Notes: generated by a model not told the origin, from the sequence alone. DNA of 64,000 bases from Brucella pituitosa (GCF_003049685.1 NZ_PYSY02000003.1:558001-622000), one strand, 5' to 3'; shown: positions 25,674 through 34,763, counted from the stretch's first letter. A program made the numbers and translations.

Positions 25674-26963
25674 CTATTCGGTTTGTGGCTCTTCAGATTT
25701 AATAAGCAGTTTATCTATGCGCCGACCGTCCAGATCAACAATCTCGAATATCCAGCCATTTTTGCTGAAAGTTTCACCAACGTCGGGAAGGTGTTTCAAT
25801 TCTTCGAGCACGAAGCCTGCAACTGTATTGTACTCAACATCGTCTTCGATGGGAAAGCGCATGAACTCTGAAAATTCATCAATGGGCATCCAGCCTGAAA
25901 CCAAATAAGAGCCATCAGCCCGGCGCACGATGGCTTGTTCTTCAATATGATCTTCCTGCATGGCGCCAATGATTGCTTCCATGATGTCGCCAGCCGTGAC
26001 TACCCCTTCAAAATGGCCGTATTCATCATAAACGAGCACCATATGGGTGGGTGTGCCGCGAATAGCCTCTACGACATCCAGAGCATCGGAAAAATCAGAG
26101 ACAACTGGTACATCTCTTAGAATTTGACGCAGATTGACGCTACCTTTTAACGAAAGCTGATTAAAGAAATCTCGGGCTTGCAAGACGCCAATTATTTCGT
26201 CGGAATTTTCTCCCCGAACGGGGAGGCGGGATCGGCTGGACTTTTGTAGTTGATCACGAATAGCTTCAATATTGTCTTCAATGTCTATCATTTCAACATC
26301 GAGACGTGGTGTCATCAGTCCACGCGCAGTGCGATCGGCGAGGCGCATAACACCAGCAATCATTCGAGATTCTTCGGTCTCGATCACTCCGGCATGGTGT
26401 GCCTCTGCAAGCACGGTTTTGATTTCTTCATCCGTGACACCGTCACTTGATTTGCCCGATTGGCCAAGTAATTTCAAAACAAGTCGACCAGACGTATCCA
26501 AAAGCCACACTAGTGGCGCGGCCAGTTTTGAAAGAACCGCCATGCTGGGTGCCACGCGGCTCGCGATAACTTCTGGTTCACGCAGTGCTATCTGTTTAGG
26601 AACCAGCTCGCCTACAATCAAAGACAGATAAGTAATGACGACCACGACAGAACCAACACCAAAGGCGTCAGCGAGTGAGGGGGACACACCCTGAGTAATG
26701 AGCCAGCCGGTCAGGCGCGCGCCAAGTGTGGCACCAGAAAATGCCCCTGACAAAATTCCGACCAGAGTAATTCCAATTTGAACGGTCGACAGAAAACGGC
26801 CTGGGTTCTCTCCCAGCGCTATGGCCATGCGGGCACCTCGACTGCCCTTATCTGCCAGAACACGCAACCTTGCGGGGCGCGATGAAACTACTGCCAGTTC
26901 CGACATAGCAAGTACGCCGTTAAGAATTGTTAGCAGCACGACAGTGATTATTTCAAAATACAA
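25674..26963 (-). CDS. CNNM/CorC-type membrane protein with CBS pair
   Basis: 429 residues, TTG start at 26963 behind GAGGAAC. The N-terminal 190 residues are a DUF21 domain with about four membrane segments (MYFEIITVVLLTILNGVLAMSELAVVSSRPARL). A CBS pair follows (MTPRLDVEMIDIEDN, LPVRGENSDEIIGVLQARDF, VLVYDEYGHFEGVVTAGDIMEAIIG). The end is a CorC_HlyC transporter-associated domain (DGSYLVSGWMPIDEF, YNTVAGFVLEELKHLPDVGE). Proteins of this family act in magnesium/cobalt efflux or homeostasis; some are annotated as hemolysins without good reason. Inner membrane. Confidence 0.92.
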   Translation of the reverse strand: MYFEIITVVLLTILNGVLAMSELAVVSSRPARLRVLADKGSRGARMAIALGENPGRFLSTVQIGITLVGILSGAFSGATLGARLTGWLITQGVSPSLADAFGVGSVVVVITYLSLIVGELVPKQIALREPEVIASRVAPSMAVLSKLAAPLVWLLDTSGRLVLKLLGQSGKSSDGVTDEEIKTVLAEAHHAGVIETEESRMIAGVMRLADRTARGLMTPRLDVEMIDIEDNIEAIRDQLQKSSRSRLPVRGENSDEIIGVLQARDFFNQLSLKGSVNLRQILRDVPVVSDFSDALDVVEAIRGTPTHMVLVYDEYGHFEGVVTAGDIMEAIIGAMQEDHIEEQAIVRRADGSYLVSGWMPIDEFSEFMRFPIEDDVEYNTVAGFVLEELKHLPDVGETFSKNGWIFEIVDLDGRRIDKLLIKSEEPQTE

Positions 26964-27127
26964 ACTTGTTCCTCAAGAATGTCATTATCGCTTTTATCGA
27001 AACACGTTAGCAGACAATGTATGGAAAGGCGATAAAGAGGGTGGTTATTCGTATTTCGGCCGATACGCGAACAACCGATCGTCAATACAGCTCATTTCAC
27101 CTGAATTGAGAACTTGAAAAGCTCTCA

Positions 27128-27570
27128 TTACAACCCAAGGCGTTTACGGAGCTCCGCATTCTCGGCGTGAAGTTTTTCTGCTAAAACCTTACGCAGCCGT
27201 TGGTTTTCGGCTTCGAGTTCAACCAAAGCTTTAAGTTCATTACTCGGGTGTGCTGACACGCTCTGAACTTTGGTCTCGAGGCCTTCTTCCAGTTATAGTA
27301 AGTCTGTTCGCTGATGCCTACTTTCGCCAATGCCGCCTTAACAGTGGTATCACTGTTTTTCAAATCTTTGGAGAGTGAGACCAGTAATTTGGCTCTCTCC
27401 GTGAGGGAGTATTTCTTACGCAATACGTTCTCAGTAGTAGCAGTTGAGGAAGGAGCTTCATTCGCTGCCGAGGTCTTGCGTGCGCGCGCCTTTGACTTGA
27501 CCTGCTCAACAGTGACAGCGCTATCTTGTGAAGAAATTTCGCTAATTATATGTGTACCTTTAATCGCCAT
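27128..27570 (-). pseudogene. SyrB-like regulator, frameshifted
   Basis: The first part reads MAIKGTHIISEISS, a basic alanine-rich linker, then YSLTERAKLLVSLSKDLKNSDTTVKAALAKVGISEQTYYNWKK. In that frame it ends early with an unrelated tail (stop near 27181). If one base is restored near 27283-27289, the frame continues as SNELKALVELEAENQRLRKVLAEKL, HAENAELRKRLGL and stops at 27128. That restored tail is almost identical to the intact paralog at 28623-29069. A single A missing from GGAAGAA(A)GG would explain it. SyrB proteins are small regulators with a transposase-like helix-turn-helix and a C-terminal coiled coil. Likely inactive, unless the shift is a sequencing error. Confidence 0.8.
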
Positions 27571-27596
27571 CGATATTCTCTCTGTTAAGTGGCTGA

Positions 27597-28385
27597 TTAT
27601 GCGCTCTCATCCACCACATCAAAGACTTGGACGGCACGAAGTATCATCTGTTCAAGACGCGCATTTTCCGCCCGTAAATGCTCAACGAGCAGCAATTTCA
27701 ATCGTCTGTTCTCCACTTCCAATGAATTCAGCTCGGGATCTTGTATCAGGAGCGGAGCATGAGAGTCAGCAATTGGAAGTCGGGTAAGCTGCTTGGCGCG
27801 ACGCACTTTTCCTGTCGTCGTCTTCGGAGTTGGCAAGGACATCATATCGTCGACCGTCGCTCGCTTTTTAGAGCGCCGGGTTACGACAGTTCTCGCTTTG
27901 GCTTGCGGCGGCGATGAAACTGAACTGGATGATGATAAGGGCTGAGTATTCGCAGCTGGAACACTTTCTGCATCATGAAGTTTGACGCCAGCATGTTCTA
28001 TTTTCAAAGCATCTGCTTTAGTGCCGTTTGCTGTCTTCTGCTTGCGCTGAGATGCTGCATTTTGTTTTACAGATATAGGTTTGATGTCATTCTCAGATAA
28101 AGGTTCAACGGCCGTATCGTCTTCAGCAATAGCGCTATCTTGCGAAATGGAGGATTTTTCATCGGTCTGCGTTGGCGAAATCTGGGTCGAATGGGCAGAG
28201 TGCGTGATGGGATCTGTCACTGCTTTTTCAAGGTCAACCTGTTCAACGTTCTCAGGCAAAGACAGATCGGTTTCAACTTCACGCGCGATTTCCTTGAGGT
28301 TGATATCCCCCCATAACGAATTCCCGCTTTTATGCGAGCGACGGTTTTTATATTCGACTATCAAACGTTTGCCTGGAAATTTCAT
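27597..28385 (-). CDS. Uncharacterised protein with SyrB-like C-terminal coiled coil
   Basis: 262 residues from ATG 28385 (MKFPGKRLIVEYKNRRS); a TTG at 28421 would add 12 residues but has no ribosome site. The N-terminus is basic and followed by SLWGDINLKEIAREVE. The middle is long, acidic then basic and low in complexity (SSSSSVSSPPQAKA, VVTRRSKKRA). The last 50 residues, LEVENRRLKLLLVEHLRAENARLEQMI, match the spacing of the coiled coil in the two SyrB-like neighbours. It lacks their helix-turn-helix. I infer a partner or diverged relative. Function unknown. Two adjacent palindromes lie directly upstream. Confidence 0.7.
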   Translation of the reverse strand: MKFPGKRLIVEYKNRRSHKSGNSLWGDINLKEIAREVETDLSLPENVEQVDLEKAVTDPITHSAHSTQISPTQTDEKSSISQDSAIAEDDTAVEPLSENDIKPISVKQNAASQRKQKTANGTKADALKIEHAGVKLHDAESVPAANTQPLSSSSSVSSPPQAKARTVVTRRSKKRATVDDMMSLPTPKTTTGKVRRAKQLTRLPIADSHAPLLIQDPELNSLEVENRRLKLLLVEHLRAENARLEQMILRAVQVFDVVDESA

Positions 28386-28399
28386 GCTAAAACTATCGT

Positions 28400-28422
28400 C
28401 CTGATCAGGTTGGTCGACCAAC
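28400..28422. promoter_or_regulatory. Abutting palindromes upstream of the SyrB-related gene
   Basis: CCTGATCAGG (28400-28409) is a perfect 10-bp palindrome and GTTGGTCGACCAAC (28409-28422) a perfect 14-bp palindrome, sharing one base. They lie 15-37 bp before the ATG of the 27597-28385 gene, as expected of operators. Confidence 0.5.
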
Positions 28423-28622
28423 TATGTCTATGAGTAATTTAACGGTGCCCGGTGAAGTACGCAACCTATCTCCGAAATGCTGGTGACCCTGTGAGCAGCA
28501 GCGTAATGACAGTCGAATAGAGCACACATACAGCTTTCCAATTGTAAACCAACCTTAAAGTAATGGAATATATTATACTCGTACATATGATAGAGTTTAA
28601 TTTCATTTCAGGAGATATCGGC

Positions 28623-29069
28623 ATGGCTAACGAGAACCTTACAGCGACAGAAAATCAGGTAACTGAAAAAGTGCAAGATTCGCCTAAAGCTACCAAATCC
28701 AAAGCCAAAACACCCAGCAAGCGGGTGAAGGCAAAAGTAGAAAAAACACCGATCATTAAGGCGGAGTCCTCGAAAGTTGTTCGACGCTCACCAGCTGAAC
28801 GTGCTCGTTTGCTTGCAGCGGTAACAAAGCAAATCCAGAGTGGAAAGACTACAGTGAAGGCCGCTCTTAAAGAAGCGGGCGTCAGTGAACAGACTTACTA
28901 TAACTGGAAAAATCAGGCCAAGGAAAACACACCGGTTGTCTCTCACCAGAGTGATGAGTTGAAGAATCTTGTTGAACTCGAGGCAGAAAACAAGCGACTT
29001 CGCAAAGAACTGGCTGAGAAACTCCGCACAGAAAATGCAGAGCTGCGTAAGCGGCTTGGACTTGTGTAG
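28623..29069 (+). CDS. SyrB-like transcriptional regulator
   Basis: 148 residues from ATG 28623, placed by CAGGAG 8 bases upstream. The N-terminal 60 residues are lysine-rich and likely disordered. Residues about 58-100 form a transposase-like helix-turn-helix (SPAERARLLAAVTKQIQSGK, TTVKAALKEAGVSEQTYYNWK). The C-terminus is a heptad coiled coil, LVELEAENKRLRKELAEKL and RTENAELRKRLGLV. In Sinorhizobium SyrB represses exopolysaccharide/symbiosis gene syrA; the target here is unknown. It is divergent from two relatives, one frameshifted. Confidence 0.85.
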   Translation: MANENLTATENQVTEKVQDSPKATKSKAKTPSKRVKAKVEKTPIIKAESSKVVRRSPAERARLLAAVTKQIQSGKTTVKAALKEAGVSEQTYYNWKNQAKENTPVVSHQSDELKNLVELEAENKRLRKELAEKLRTENAELRKRLGLV

Positions 29070-29096
29070 GCGGAACCATCTTCATCCATTATGTAA

Positions 29097-29148
29097 GCGC
29101 TCGTTGTCATATCAAAACGTTCATACTATGCGCTTTGACAACGAGCGC
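29097..29148. repeat. 13-bp perfect inverted repeat after the SyrB-like gene
   Basis: GCGCTCGTTGTCA (29097-29109) and TGACAACGAGCGC (29136-29148), separated by 26 bp. It begins 28 bp after the SyrB-like stop. The long spacer and absence of a T tract argue against a simple terminator. Confidence 0.6.
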
Positions 29149-29666
29149 GTTCACTATCAGGCATCGAGAAATGGGCCACGCGCAAACACTCCAGTGGAGT
29201 GCACTTGAACGTTGAAAAGTGAGTTTCACGGCGGAGGTCGTTCTAAAGAAACTGCAGAATGAGCTCATAGTCAGTATGATGAGCACAGATCAATTCCCAT
29301 GGCCTGGCTTATCGCAGGTGTGAATATTCCATCGTTGTAACTGGCAGTCATGTTCAGCGATCTTGAAATTGATCGCTCACACCGTCGGACCAACGCTATT
29401 GTCTCCCGGAGAAGAGCTTCAATAAATAAGGTCGCATCCGGAGTGGATCTGAATGGCGCGCTTGTTATTGTCAAAGCCGATTGATGCCCATGGCCGCATT
29501 GCGCCCGATCTCGATCTTCAGGTAGCTTCTGACATTCTGATAGCTGATGATGAAAACAACGATCAAGGCCGCGCCATTGGGTCATGTCTCCCAATTAGTG
29601 AAGCGGCGAAGCACCGTGGCCGGTGCATGTGATCCGAACACGCGTAAAAAACCTTTTTGGCACATC

Positions 29667-29699
29667 GGTTCTGATGGGAACGTACACCCCATCAGAACC
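29667..29699 (+). terminator. 12-bp perfect hairpin
   Basis: GGTTCTGATGGG (29667-29678), 9-base loop, CCCATCAGAACC (29688-29699), then TTT. Strong enough to terminate or to fold as an RNA element, though no clear upstream gene feeds it. Confidence 0.5.
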
Positions 29700-29747
29700 T
29701 TTGCCGAAATGCCGACTGAATGGCGCAGGAAAAGCATGGCTGATAGA

Positions 29748-29781
29748 GCAGTTCTGACTTAAGCGGAATTGTCAGAACTGC
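29748..29781 (-). terminator. 11-bp perfect hairpin downstream of the MFS gene
   Basis: GCAGTTCTGAC (29748-29758) and GTCAGAACTGC (29771-29781), 12-base loop, 17 bp beyond the stop of the minus-strand MFS gene. The arms share TTCTGA with the hairpin at 29667. Confidence 0.5.
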
Positions 29782-29797
29782 CCGCATCGCTTCGCGT

Positions 29798-31411
29798 TTA
29801 TGGCTCGGGGATTTCACCGGGACGATAATTCGGCAATCGGCCGGCCGGAAGGATTGAGATGAGAGCTAGTCCGGCCATAATTAGGAAGCCGATTTTAAGA
29901 GCGAGCAGACGAGATTCCGTATTGATCCGCAATGCTTCAGCTTTCTGCTCGGGCGTTGCAGACGTGGCGTTTATGACGGTCTCCAGTTGGTCGTTGCTGA
30001 CGAATGTGATGCTGTCTAGATTGACTTCCGACTGTATCTCTATCGGTAAGGTTGGATTCTGAGCCAGCTGTCGCATAACGGCGCTGCTGAGCAGGCCGAC
30101 GAGCAGGGCTCCCGCGACAGCAGTGCCTATGGCGGCGGCCAGATTGTTTGTGGTTCCGCGCAACGAACCAACGTCTCCGGCAAGCTCCTTAGGGGATGCC
30201 GTTACCAGCACATTGAACAGAAGCGTGACCAGCGAACCTTGTCCTATACCGAACAGGATCAGACCGAAAAGAACCGGGACTGAACTCCAGTCATTGCGGA
30301 CGACGAAAGCAAGCCAGATAAGAGCCACCGCGCAAAGACCAAACCCGAAACGGCCGATTTGCCTTGGTGTGAGCTTCCCATAGGCCCGTACAATCAGCAT
30401 AGCAGCAAAGAAGACCGTCAGGTTGAACGGAAGCATGGCGACGGCAGTCGCGAGCGGCGAACGTCCCTGGACAATCTGGATGTAAAGTGGAACCGAGAAA
30501 TTGAGCGCGGCTTCCAGCGCCACGACCGCAAACATGGCGAATACCGCAGCGCGCTCTTGCGGGGAATCCAGAACCTGAAGCGGCAGCAGAGGCGTCCTGT
30601 TGTTGGCCTCGCGGCGACGCGTCCATAAAAAGAAGGCCTGTCCCAATATAATGCCGAGAACAATGAGGATCGGCGCAGGGGAGAGCCCCAGAACACTAAA
30701 GGGAGCTGTCGAGCGCGCAAGCATGAGCCCCCATCCGTTCAGATTGTTGAACCCGAAACTGATGGAGATTATGGCGGACGCAGCGAGCGCAACCCCGACC
30801 AAATCAATCTTCACGTCAGGGCGCCCACGATCTGGTTTCAGGCGAAAGCTTAGAACAAGGACGACTGCGGATACCGCAATGAGAATGCCAAAAACGGGAC
30901 GCCAGCCAATATAAGTCCCAAGCACGCCACCAATCAAGAAGGCCAGAACGCCAGCACCAGCGCGCGCGGAGCCCAATGCGCCAAGTGCAGTTGCCTGTTG
31001 ATTGCCATGATAATTTTCCGCTATTAGGGCAACAAGTGCAGGCACGATGACGGCACCTGCTGCCCCGCACAGCGCTTGCGCAGTAATCATGGCCGTCGCA
31101 TTGGGGCTGAATGTCATCAGTATCTGTGCGAGGCCAAACACGATGACTGCCAGCCGGAAGACCTGCAACGCGCCGAAACGTTGCACGAGCTTGGCGCCTA
31201 GCATAACAAAGCCTGCCACGATCATGGAGTAGGCCACGATGCCGGTAGCCACGACCGTTGGTGCAACGCCGAAACTTTCGACCATGCCACCCAGCGCTAC
31301 CGGCAGGGAGGCGACGTTAAAAGACATGATGGCCTGCCCAAAAGCAATAGCGACCATCGGTATCCATGAACTGTGTTCTTCAGAATGTGAAGCGGGTGTA
31401 GAAACTGCCAT
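29798..31411 (-). CDS. MFS transporter, drug/proton antiporter DHA2-like
   Basis: 537 residues, inner membrane, about 14 hydrophobic segments. ATG 31411 is preferred over an in-frame TTG at 31432 because GAGAGGGGA lies 8 bases before it. The loop between helices 2 and 3 reads GAKLVQRFGALQVFR, and the antiporter motif region is LCGAAGAVIVPALVALIAENYHGNQQATALG with GSARAGAGVLAFLIGGVLG. A long periplasmic loop precedes the last helix. It follows the glutaminase gene by 50 bp on the same strand and may be co-transcribed. Exports an unknown small molecule. Confidence 0.88.
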   Translation of the reverse strand: MAVSTPASHSEEHSSWIPMVAIAFGQAIMSFNVASLPVALGGMVESFGVAPTVVATGIVAYSMIVAGFVMLGAKLVQRFGALQVFRLAVIVFGLAQILMTFSPNATAMITAQALCGAAGAVIVPALVALIAENYHGNQQATALGALGSARAGAGVLAFLIGGVLGTYIGWRPVFGILIAVSAVVLVLSFRLKPDRGRPDVKIDLVGVALAASAIISISFGFNNLNGWGLMLARSTAPFSVLGLSPAPILIVLGIILGQAFFLWTRRREANNRTPLLPLQVLDSPQERAAVFAMFAVVALEAALNFSVPLYIQIVQGRSPLATAVAMLPFNLTVFFAAMLIVRAYGKLTPRQIGRFGFGLCAVALIWLAFVVRNDWSSVPVLFGLILFGIGQGSLVTLLFNVLVTASPKELAGDVGSLRGTTNNLAAAIGTAVAGALLVGLLSSAVMRQLAQNPTLPIEIQSEVNLDSITFVSNDQLETVINATSATPEQKAEALRINTESRLLALKIGFLIMAGLALISILPAGRLPNYRPGEIPEP

Positions 31412-31461
31412 TGCCGGTATCCCCTCTCGCAATGAGTCAGATCAATGTGTTTGGTCAGGTC

Positions 31462-32463
31462 CTAGTTTGCAGATGACGACATGAGCAGATCGAGCCCAAG
31501 TCGCTGCGACAGAAATTGTGCGGCCAACTGTCCCCTGACGCTGTTTCCGGCTTCGTCGAGCGGAGGGGCGAATGTGCCAAGCCCGCCTTTGCCAGGTGAA
31601 ACAGTGACAATGCCGCCGCCGATGCCGCTTTTCCCGGGCAGCCCGATCTCGTAAAGCCAGTCTCCAGAAGTCTCGTAAAGTCCGGCAGTAAGCATCACGG
31701 CAAGAGCGTAGTGACAGACATCGGGCTTGACGACCTGCTCCTTTGTCAGCGGATTGACGCCGCCATGCGCCAGTGTGGCGCCCATAACTGCAAGGTCTCT
31801 GGCGCTGACGTTCAGTGAACATTGCCGCGTGTAAAGCTCTACAGCTTCAACTGGATTGCTATAGATGCGTCCCACGCTCTCCAACATCCAGACGATACTG
31901 CGGTTTCGGTAGTTCGTTTCCGAAGCTGAAACGTAGACCTCTTCATTGACGGAAAGATCGCGTCCGGCGAAACGAGACAGGCCTTCTTGAATGAAGCGCC
32001 ATTTCTCACTCTCAGTATTGCCAGGCACCAGACTTGTGGTGGCAATGGCTCCGGCATTGACCATCGGATTGGTTCGCCCGTCCTTGTCGCGTTCAATGCC
32101 AGCGAGTGAATTGAAAGCATAACCTGTCGCATTCACGCCTAACCGTTCGCGAGCGCCAGTTGCACCGATCAGATCGCAGATAAGCGCAAAAATAAATGGC
32201 TTAGAAACACTCATAATCGTAAACTCGTGATCGGCATCGCCGACGGCGAATACATGCCCGTCTACGCTGATCACACATATACCGAACAGGTTCTCGGACA
32301 CCTTTGCCAAGGCGGGATATACTTGTGAATTCTTGCCAAGTGTAACGCTGCCGAACCGCTCATGTGCTTCGGTTACGAGCTTTGTAACACGATCAGGAGG
32401 CGGTAATCTGCCCGTGGAGATGAATGTTGCATCAGGGTCGACAAGGGGATTAAGCAATTCCAT
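31462..32463 (-). CDS. glsA: Glutaminase
   Basis: Hydrolyses glutamine to glutamate and ammonia in the cytosol. 333 residues from ATG 32463 (MELLNPLVDP), chosen for AAGGGAA just upstream rather than a start 18 codons earlier. The serine-dependent catalytic motif SVSKPF follows FTIMSV. NPMVNAGAIATTSLV and NYRNRSIVWML are family landmarks, as is GLPGKSGIGGGIVTVSPGKGGLGTFAPPLDEAGNSV near the end. In Brucellaceae glutaminase contributes to acid resistance through ammonia release. The MFS gene follows on the same strand. Confidence 0.95.
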   Translation of the reverse strand: MELLNPLVDPDATFISTGRLPPPDRVTKLVTEAHERFGSVTLGKNSQVYPALAKVSENLFGICVISVDGHVFAVGDADHEFTIMSVSKPFIFALICDLIGATGARERLGVNATGYAFNSLAGIERDKDGRTNPMVNAGAIATTSLVPGNTESEKWRFIQEGLSRFAGRDLSVNEEVYVSASETNYRNRSIVWMLESVGRIYSNPVEAVELYTRQCSLNVSARDLAVMGATLAHGGVNPLTKEQVVKPDVCHYALAVMLTAGLYETSGDWLYEIGLPGKSGIGGGIVTVSPGKGGLGTFAPPLDEAGNSVRGQLAAQFLSQRLGLDLLMSSSAN

Positions 32464-33211
32464 GCGGTTCCCTTTCCAGACTTTTGAAAGCATAGGCTCG
32501 AAAACCAATGCCGACATCTTCCAATTTGATCATAGCTTCTGTTGGTTTACAATAGAATATATTTAAATATAAAATGATCAACCTTGATAGTGATATGACG
32601 CGATCTTTGATTTTATTTGCTGTTGACGGAAGACCGTCTGCAAATTCTCGAGGCAAGCTTTAAAACAAGAAGAAATTATTTATTTTGTGAGATTGGCTCT
32701 GCGCCGTATCATTGAAACGCTGTGGTGTCAGCCTGCGGGCCGCTGTTGCCGGGTAGTTTTACGTTCCATAAGATAGATTATGCGATTATTATCGATGCAC
32801 GGGGGTGGGTTCTAGTTTGAAGTGCGACTTGTAAATGATAACAATGAGTTATCCAATGCAAGGAACCTGTCATGCACCGCACCTATTCGCATGTTGATCT
32901 GGATGAACGCCGCAAACTCGTAACTAACCGCCATCGTTGTGAGTAAACTCAGGCCACAAAAGTTGCGCTTCAGCATGACCTCACGGCGCGGGTTGATTGG
33001 GCGCAACTGACCGCCCTCATCCATCATCTCGATTCAACGCCCCCGCAAGTGGGCCGGATTTAAGGCGCCGGCTGGAAACAGCATAATCAGATACCTTCAC
33101 AAATGGCATGATGTACTTGGGGTAGCTTCTCCAAAGACTGCAGATAGGCTTGACATTCAGTCGCCCAATGGTCTGATACTTCAGCCAGTTACAGAAAGAG
33201 ATACCATCCAT
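32464..33211. other. Long intergenic region with an IS30 relic
   Basis: 748 bp between divergent glutaminase and MocR-type regulator. The left part is AT-rich and should hold the glutaminase promoter. A transposase fragment lies at 32872-32946. Nothing else recognisable; the reverse-strand frame at 32812-33027 has no family resemblance. Confidence 0.5.
32872..32946 (+). mobile_element. IS30-type transposase N-terminal remnant
   Basis: ATG 32872 opens MHRTYSHVDLDERRKL, the start of IS30-family transposases (usual form M-RTY-H-DL-ERR-I). It then departs from the family and stops after 24 codons. The rest of the element is absent. An AAGGA site precedes the ATG. This marks a past insertion that was deleted or recombined. 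Confidence 0.6.
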
Positions 33212-34723
33212 TTGTTCAAGCATTCGCAACTCGAAACCGTAAAAGCCTGGCTCAATCATCCAGCTCATTCAGCCATGCCATTACACGCACGCATACAACG
33301 AGCGATCAGGCAGTTGATTGTCGATGGAGTTCTTAGTCGCGGCAAACCACTCCCCGCTTCGCGGAGCCTTTCGAAGTCCCTTGGGGTATCGCGAGATACA
33401 GTAGAAGCCGCTTATGCGCAGCTTCATGCAGAAGGCTTTATCGATCGCCGTGTTGGTAGCGGCAGCTTTGTTGCGCAGATTACAGAATTCTCTCCCGGTC
33501 ATCGACGCTCAGGGCGCGATATCAAATCCAAAAATCAGCCTCCCGAATTGAGCAGGCGTGGCAATGCAATGTTCCAAAGCGGTGGTGTGCGCGAGATATT
33601 GACCCCGCGTCCCTTCGCGCCCGGTATTCCCGACACACGTAATTTTCCACTTGCGCTTTGGGAACGGTTGCAAAGACAAATTCTCAAAGAGATTGGGACG
33701 CAAACGCTCCTACACGGAGATCCGCAAGGGGTTGAGCCGCTGCGTCGGGCAATCGCAGATTATATCAATCTCGAACGCGGCGCACGCGCTACTGCCGACC
33801 GCGTACTGATACTCACGTCTTCACAACAAGCTCTGACTTTATGCGCCAATGTGTTGCTTGATCCGGGCGAATGCATCTACATAGAAGATCCCGCCTATTA
33901 TGGAGCCCGCAAGGCATTTGACGTCGCAGGCCTTAATTGTGTGCCCGTTCCGCTAGACCAGCAAGGCCTGAAGACCGAGACGATCCTCAATGATCCTAGC
34001 CCCGCACGTGCCGTCTTCCTCACGCCCTCACATCAATTCCCAACGGGTGCTACCTTGGCCTTGGACCGTCGACTTGCATTGATCGAATGGGCCAACCGTA
34101 ATCGCTGCTGGATAATAGAAGATGACTACGACAGTGAGTTTCATTATGCGGGCAAGCCCACGGCCTGCATGCAGGGCCTCGATCAACGCGGCCGAACCAT
34201 TTACATAGGCACTTTTACGAAATCGCTCTTTCCGGGATTACGTATAGGCTATGCCGTGTTGCCTCCACAGTTGATCAAGCCAATGACCACGGCACGCACG
34301 CTTCTCGATGGTCATACCGCTTCCATTTCGCAGTATACGCTTGCGCGCTTTATAGAAGGCGGACATTTTGGCGCTTATATTCGTATGATGCGCAGCATCT
34401 ATGCCCAGCGCCTTGAAATGCTGGCCCAGCTGGTTCGTAAATATCTTGCAGGCTTTGTCGAGCCGCGCGTTCCTGTGGGGGGCTTGCAAATGCCTTGTAT
34501 ATTAACCTGCAACATTTCCGAACAAGCAGTTTTAGAAGCTGCTCGCCGCTCCGATATTGAGTTGCTAGGATTGTCAGCACTTTATGCGAAAGATGAGGGC
34601 GAAGCTGGATTTCTGCTCGGCTTCGCGGCCTATACGCCCGCAGAACTTGAGATCGCGATCAGGAAGCTTGAAAAGATATTCCAAACACTAAAAAGTAATC
34701 AGGCAATTCAGCTTCAGAAATGA
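33212..34723 (+). CDS. MocR/PdxR-type regulator (GntR domain fused to aminotransferase domain)
   Basis: 503 residues, the usual size. Residues 20-90 form a GntR winged helix (PLHARIQRAIRQLIVDGVLS, PASRSLSKSLGVSRDTVEAAY). The rest is a fold type I aminotransferase used as a PLP sensor: HGDPQGVEPLRRAIADYI, EDDYDSEFHY and the PLP-lysine motif TFTKSLFPGLRIGY. The start is TTG 33212; I see no better one. Such proteins regulate vitamin B6 or amino compound metabolism (PdxR, GabR, TauR, EhuR). No pdx gene lies nearby, so the target is not evident. It ends at a bidirectional terminator. Confidence 0.9.
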   Translation: MFKHSQLETVKAWLNHPAHSAMPLHARIQRAIRQLIVDGVLSRGKPLPASRSLSKSLGVSRDTVEAAYAQLHAEGFIDRRVGSGSFVAQITEFSPGHRRSGRDIKSKNQPPELSRRGNAMFQSGGVREILTPRPFAPGIPDTRNFPLALWERLQRQILKEIGTQTLLHGDPQGVEPLRRAIADYINLERGARATADRVLILTSSQQALTLCANVLLDPGECIYIEDPAYYGARKAFDVAGLNCVPVPLDQQGLKTETILNDPSPARAVFLTPSHQFPTGATLALDRRLALIEWANRNRCWIIEDDYDSEFHYAGKPTACMQGLDQRGRTIYIGTFTKSLFPGLRIGYAVLPPQLIKPMTTARTLLDGHTASISQYTLARFIEGGHFGAYIRMMRSIYAQRLEMLAQLVRKYLAGFVEPRVPVGGLQMPCILTCNISEQAVLEAARRSDIELLGLSALYAKDEGEAGFLLGFAAYTPAELEIAIRKLEKIFQTLKSNQAIQLQK

Positions 34724-34763
34724 ACCAAAACCTGTAAGGCATCAGCTATCTCAATCTGCTGCA

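Larger units (their letters stand above)
29070..29797. other. Gene-poor interval rich in inverted repeats
   Basis: 728 bp without a convincing gene. Short frames exist on the plus strand at 29453-29632 (59 codons, MARLLLSKPIDAHGRIAPD) and 29547-29762 (71 codons), but neither has a ribosome site or a recognisable family. Three perfect inverted repeats of 11-13 bp fall here. The stretch may be a decayed mobile or regulatory region. Confidence 0.5.

Noticed and set aside
27314-27787. 157-codon plus-strand frame over the SyrB-like genes
   Set aside because: Opposite strand to two genes with recognisable helix-turn-helix and coiled coil; no own features.
29271-29594. 107-codon minus-strand frame in the gene-poor interval
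   Set aside because: No ribosome site, composition unlike neighbouring genes and no recognisable motif.
29453-29762. Short plus-strand frames of 59 and 71 codons
   Set aside because: They overlap each other in different frames and lack start signals; kept only as a remark on the interval.
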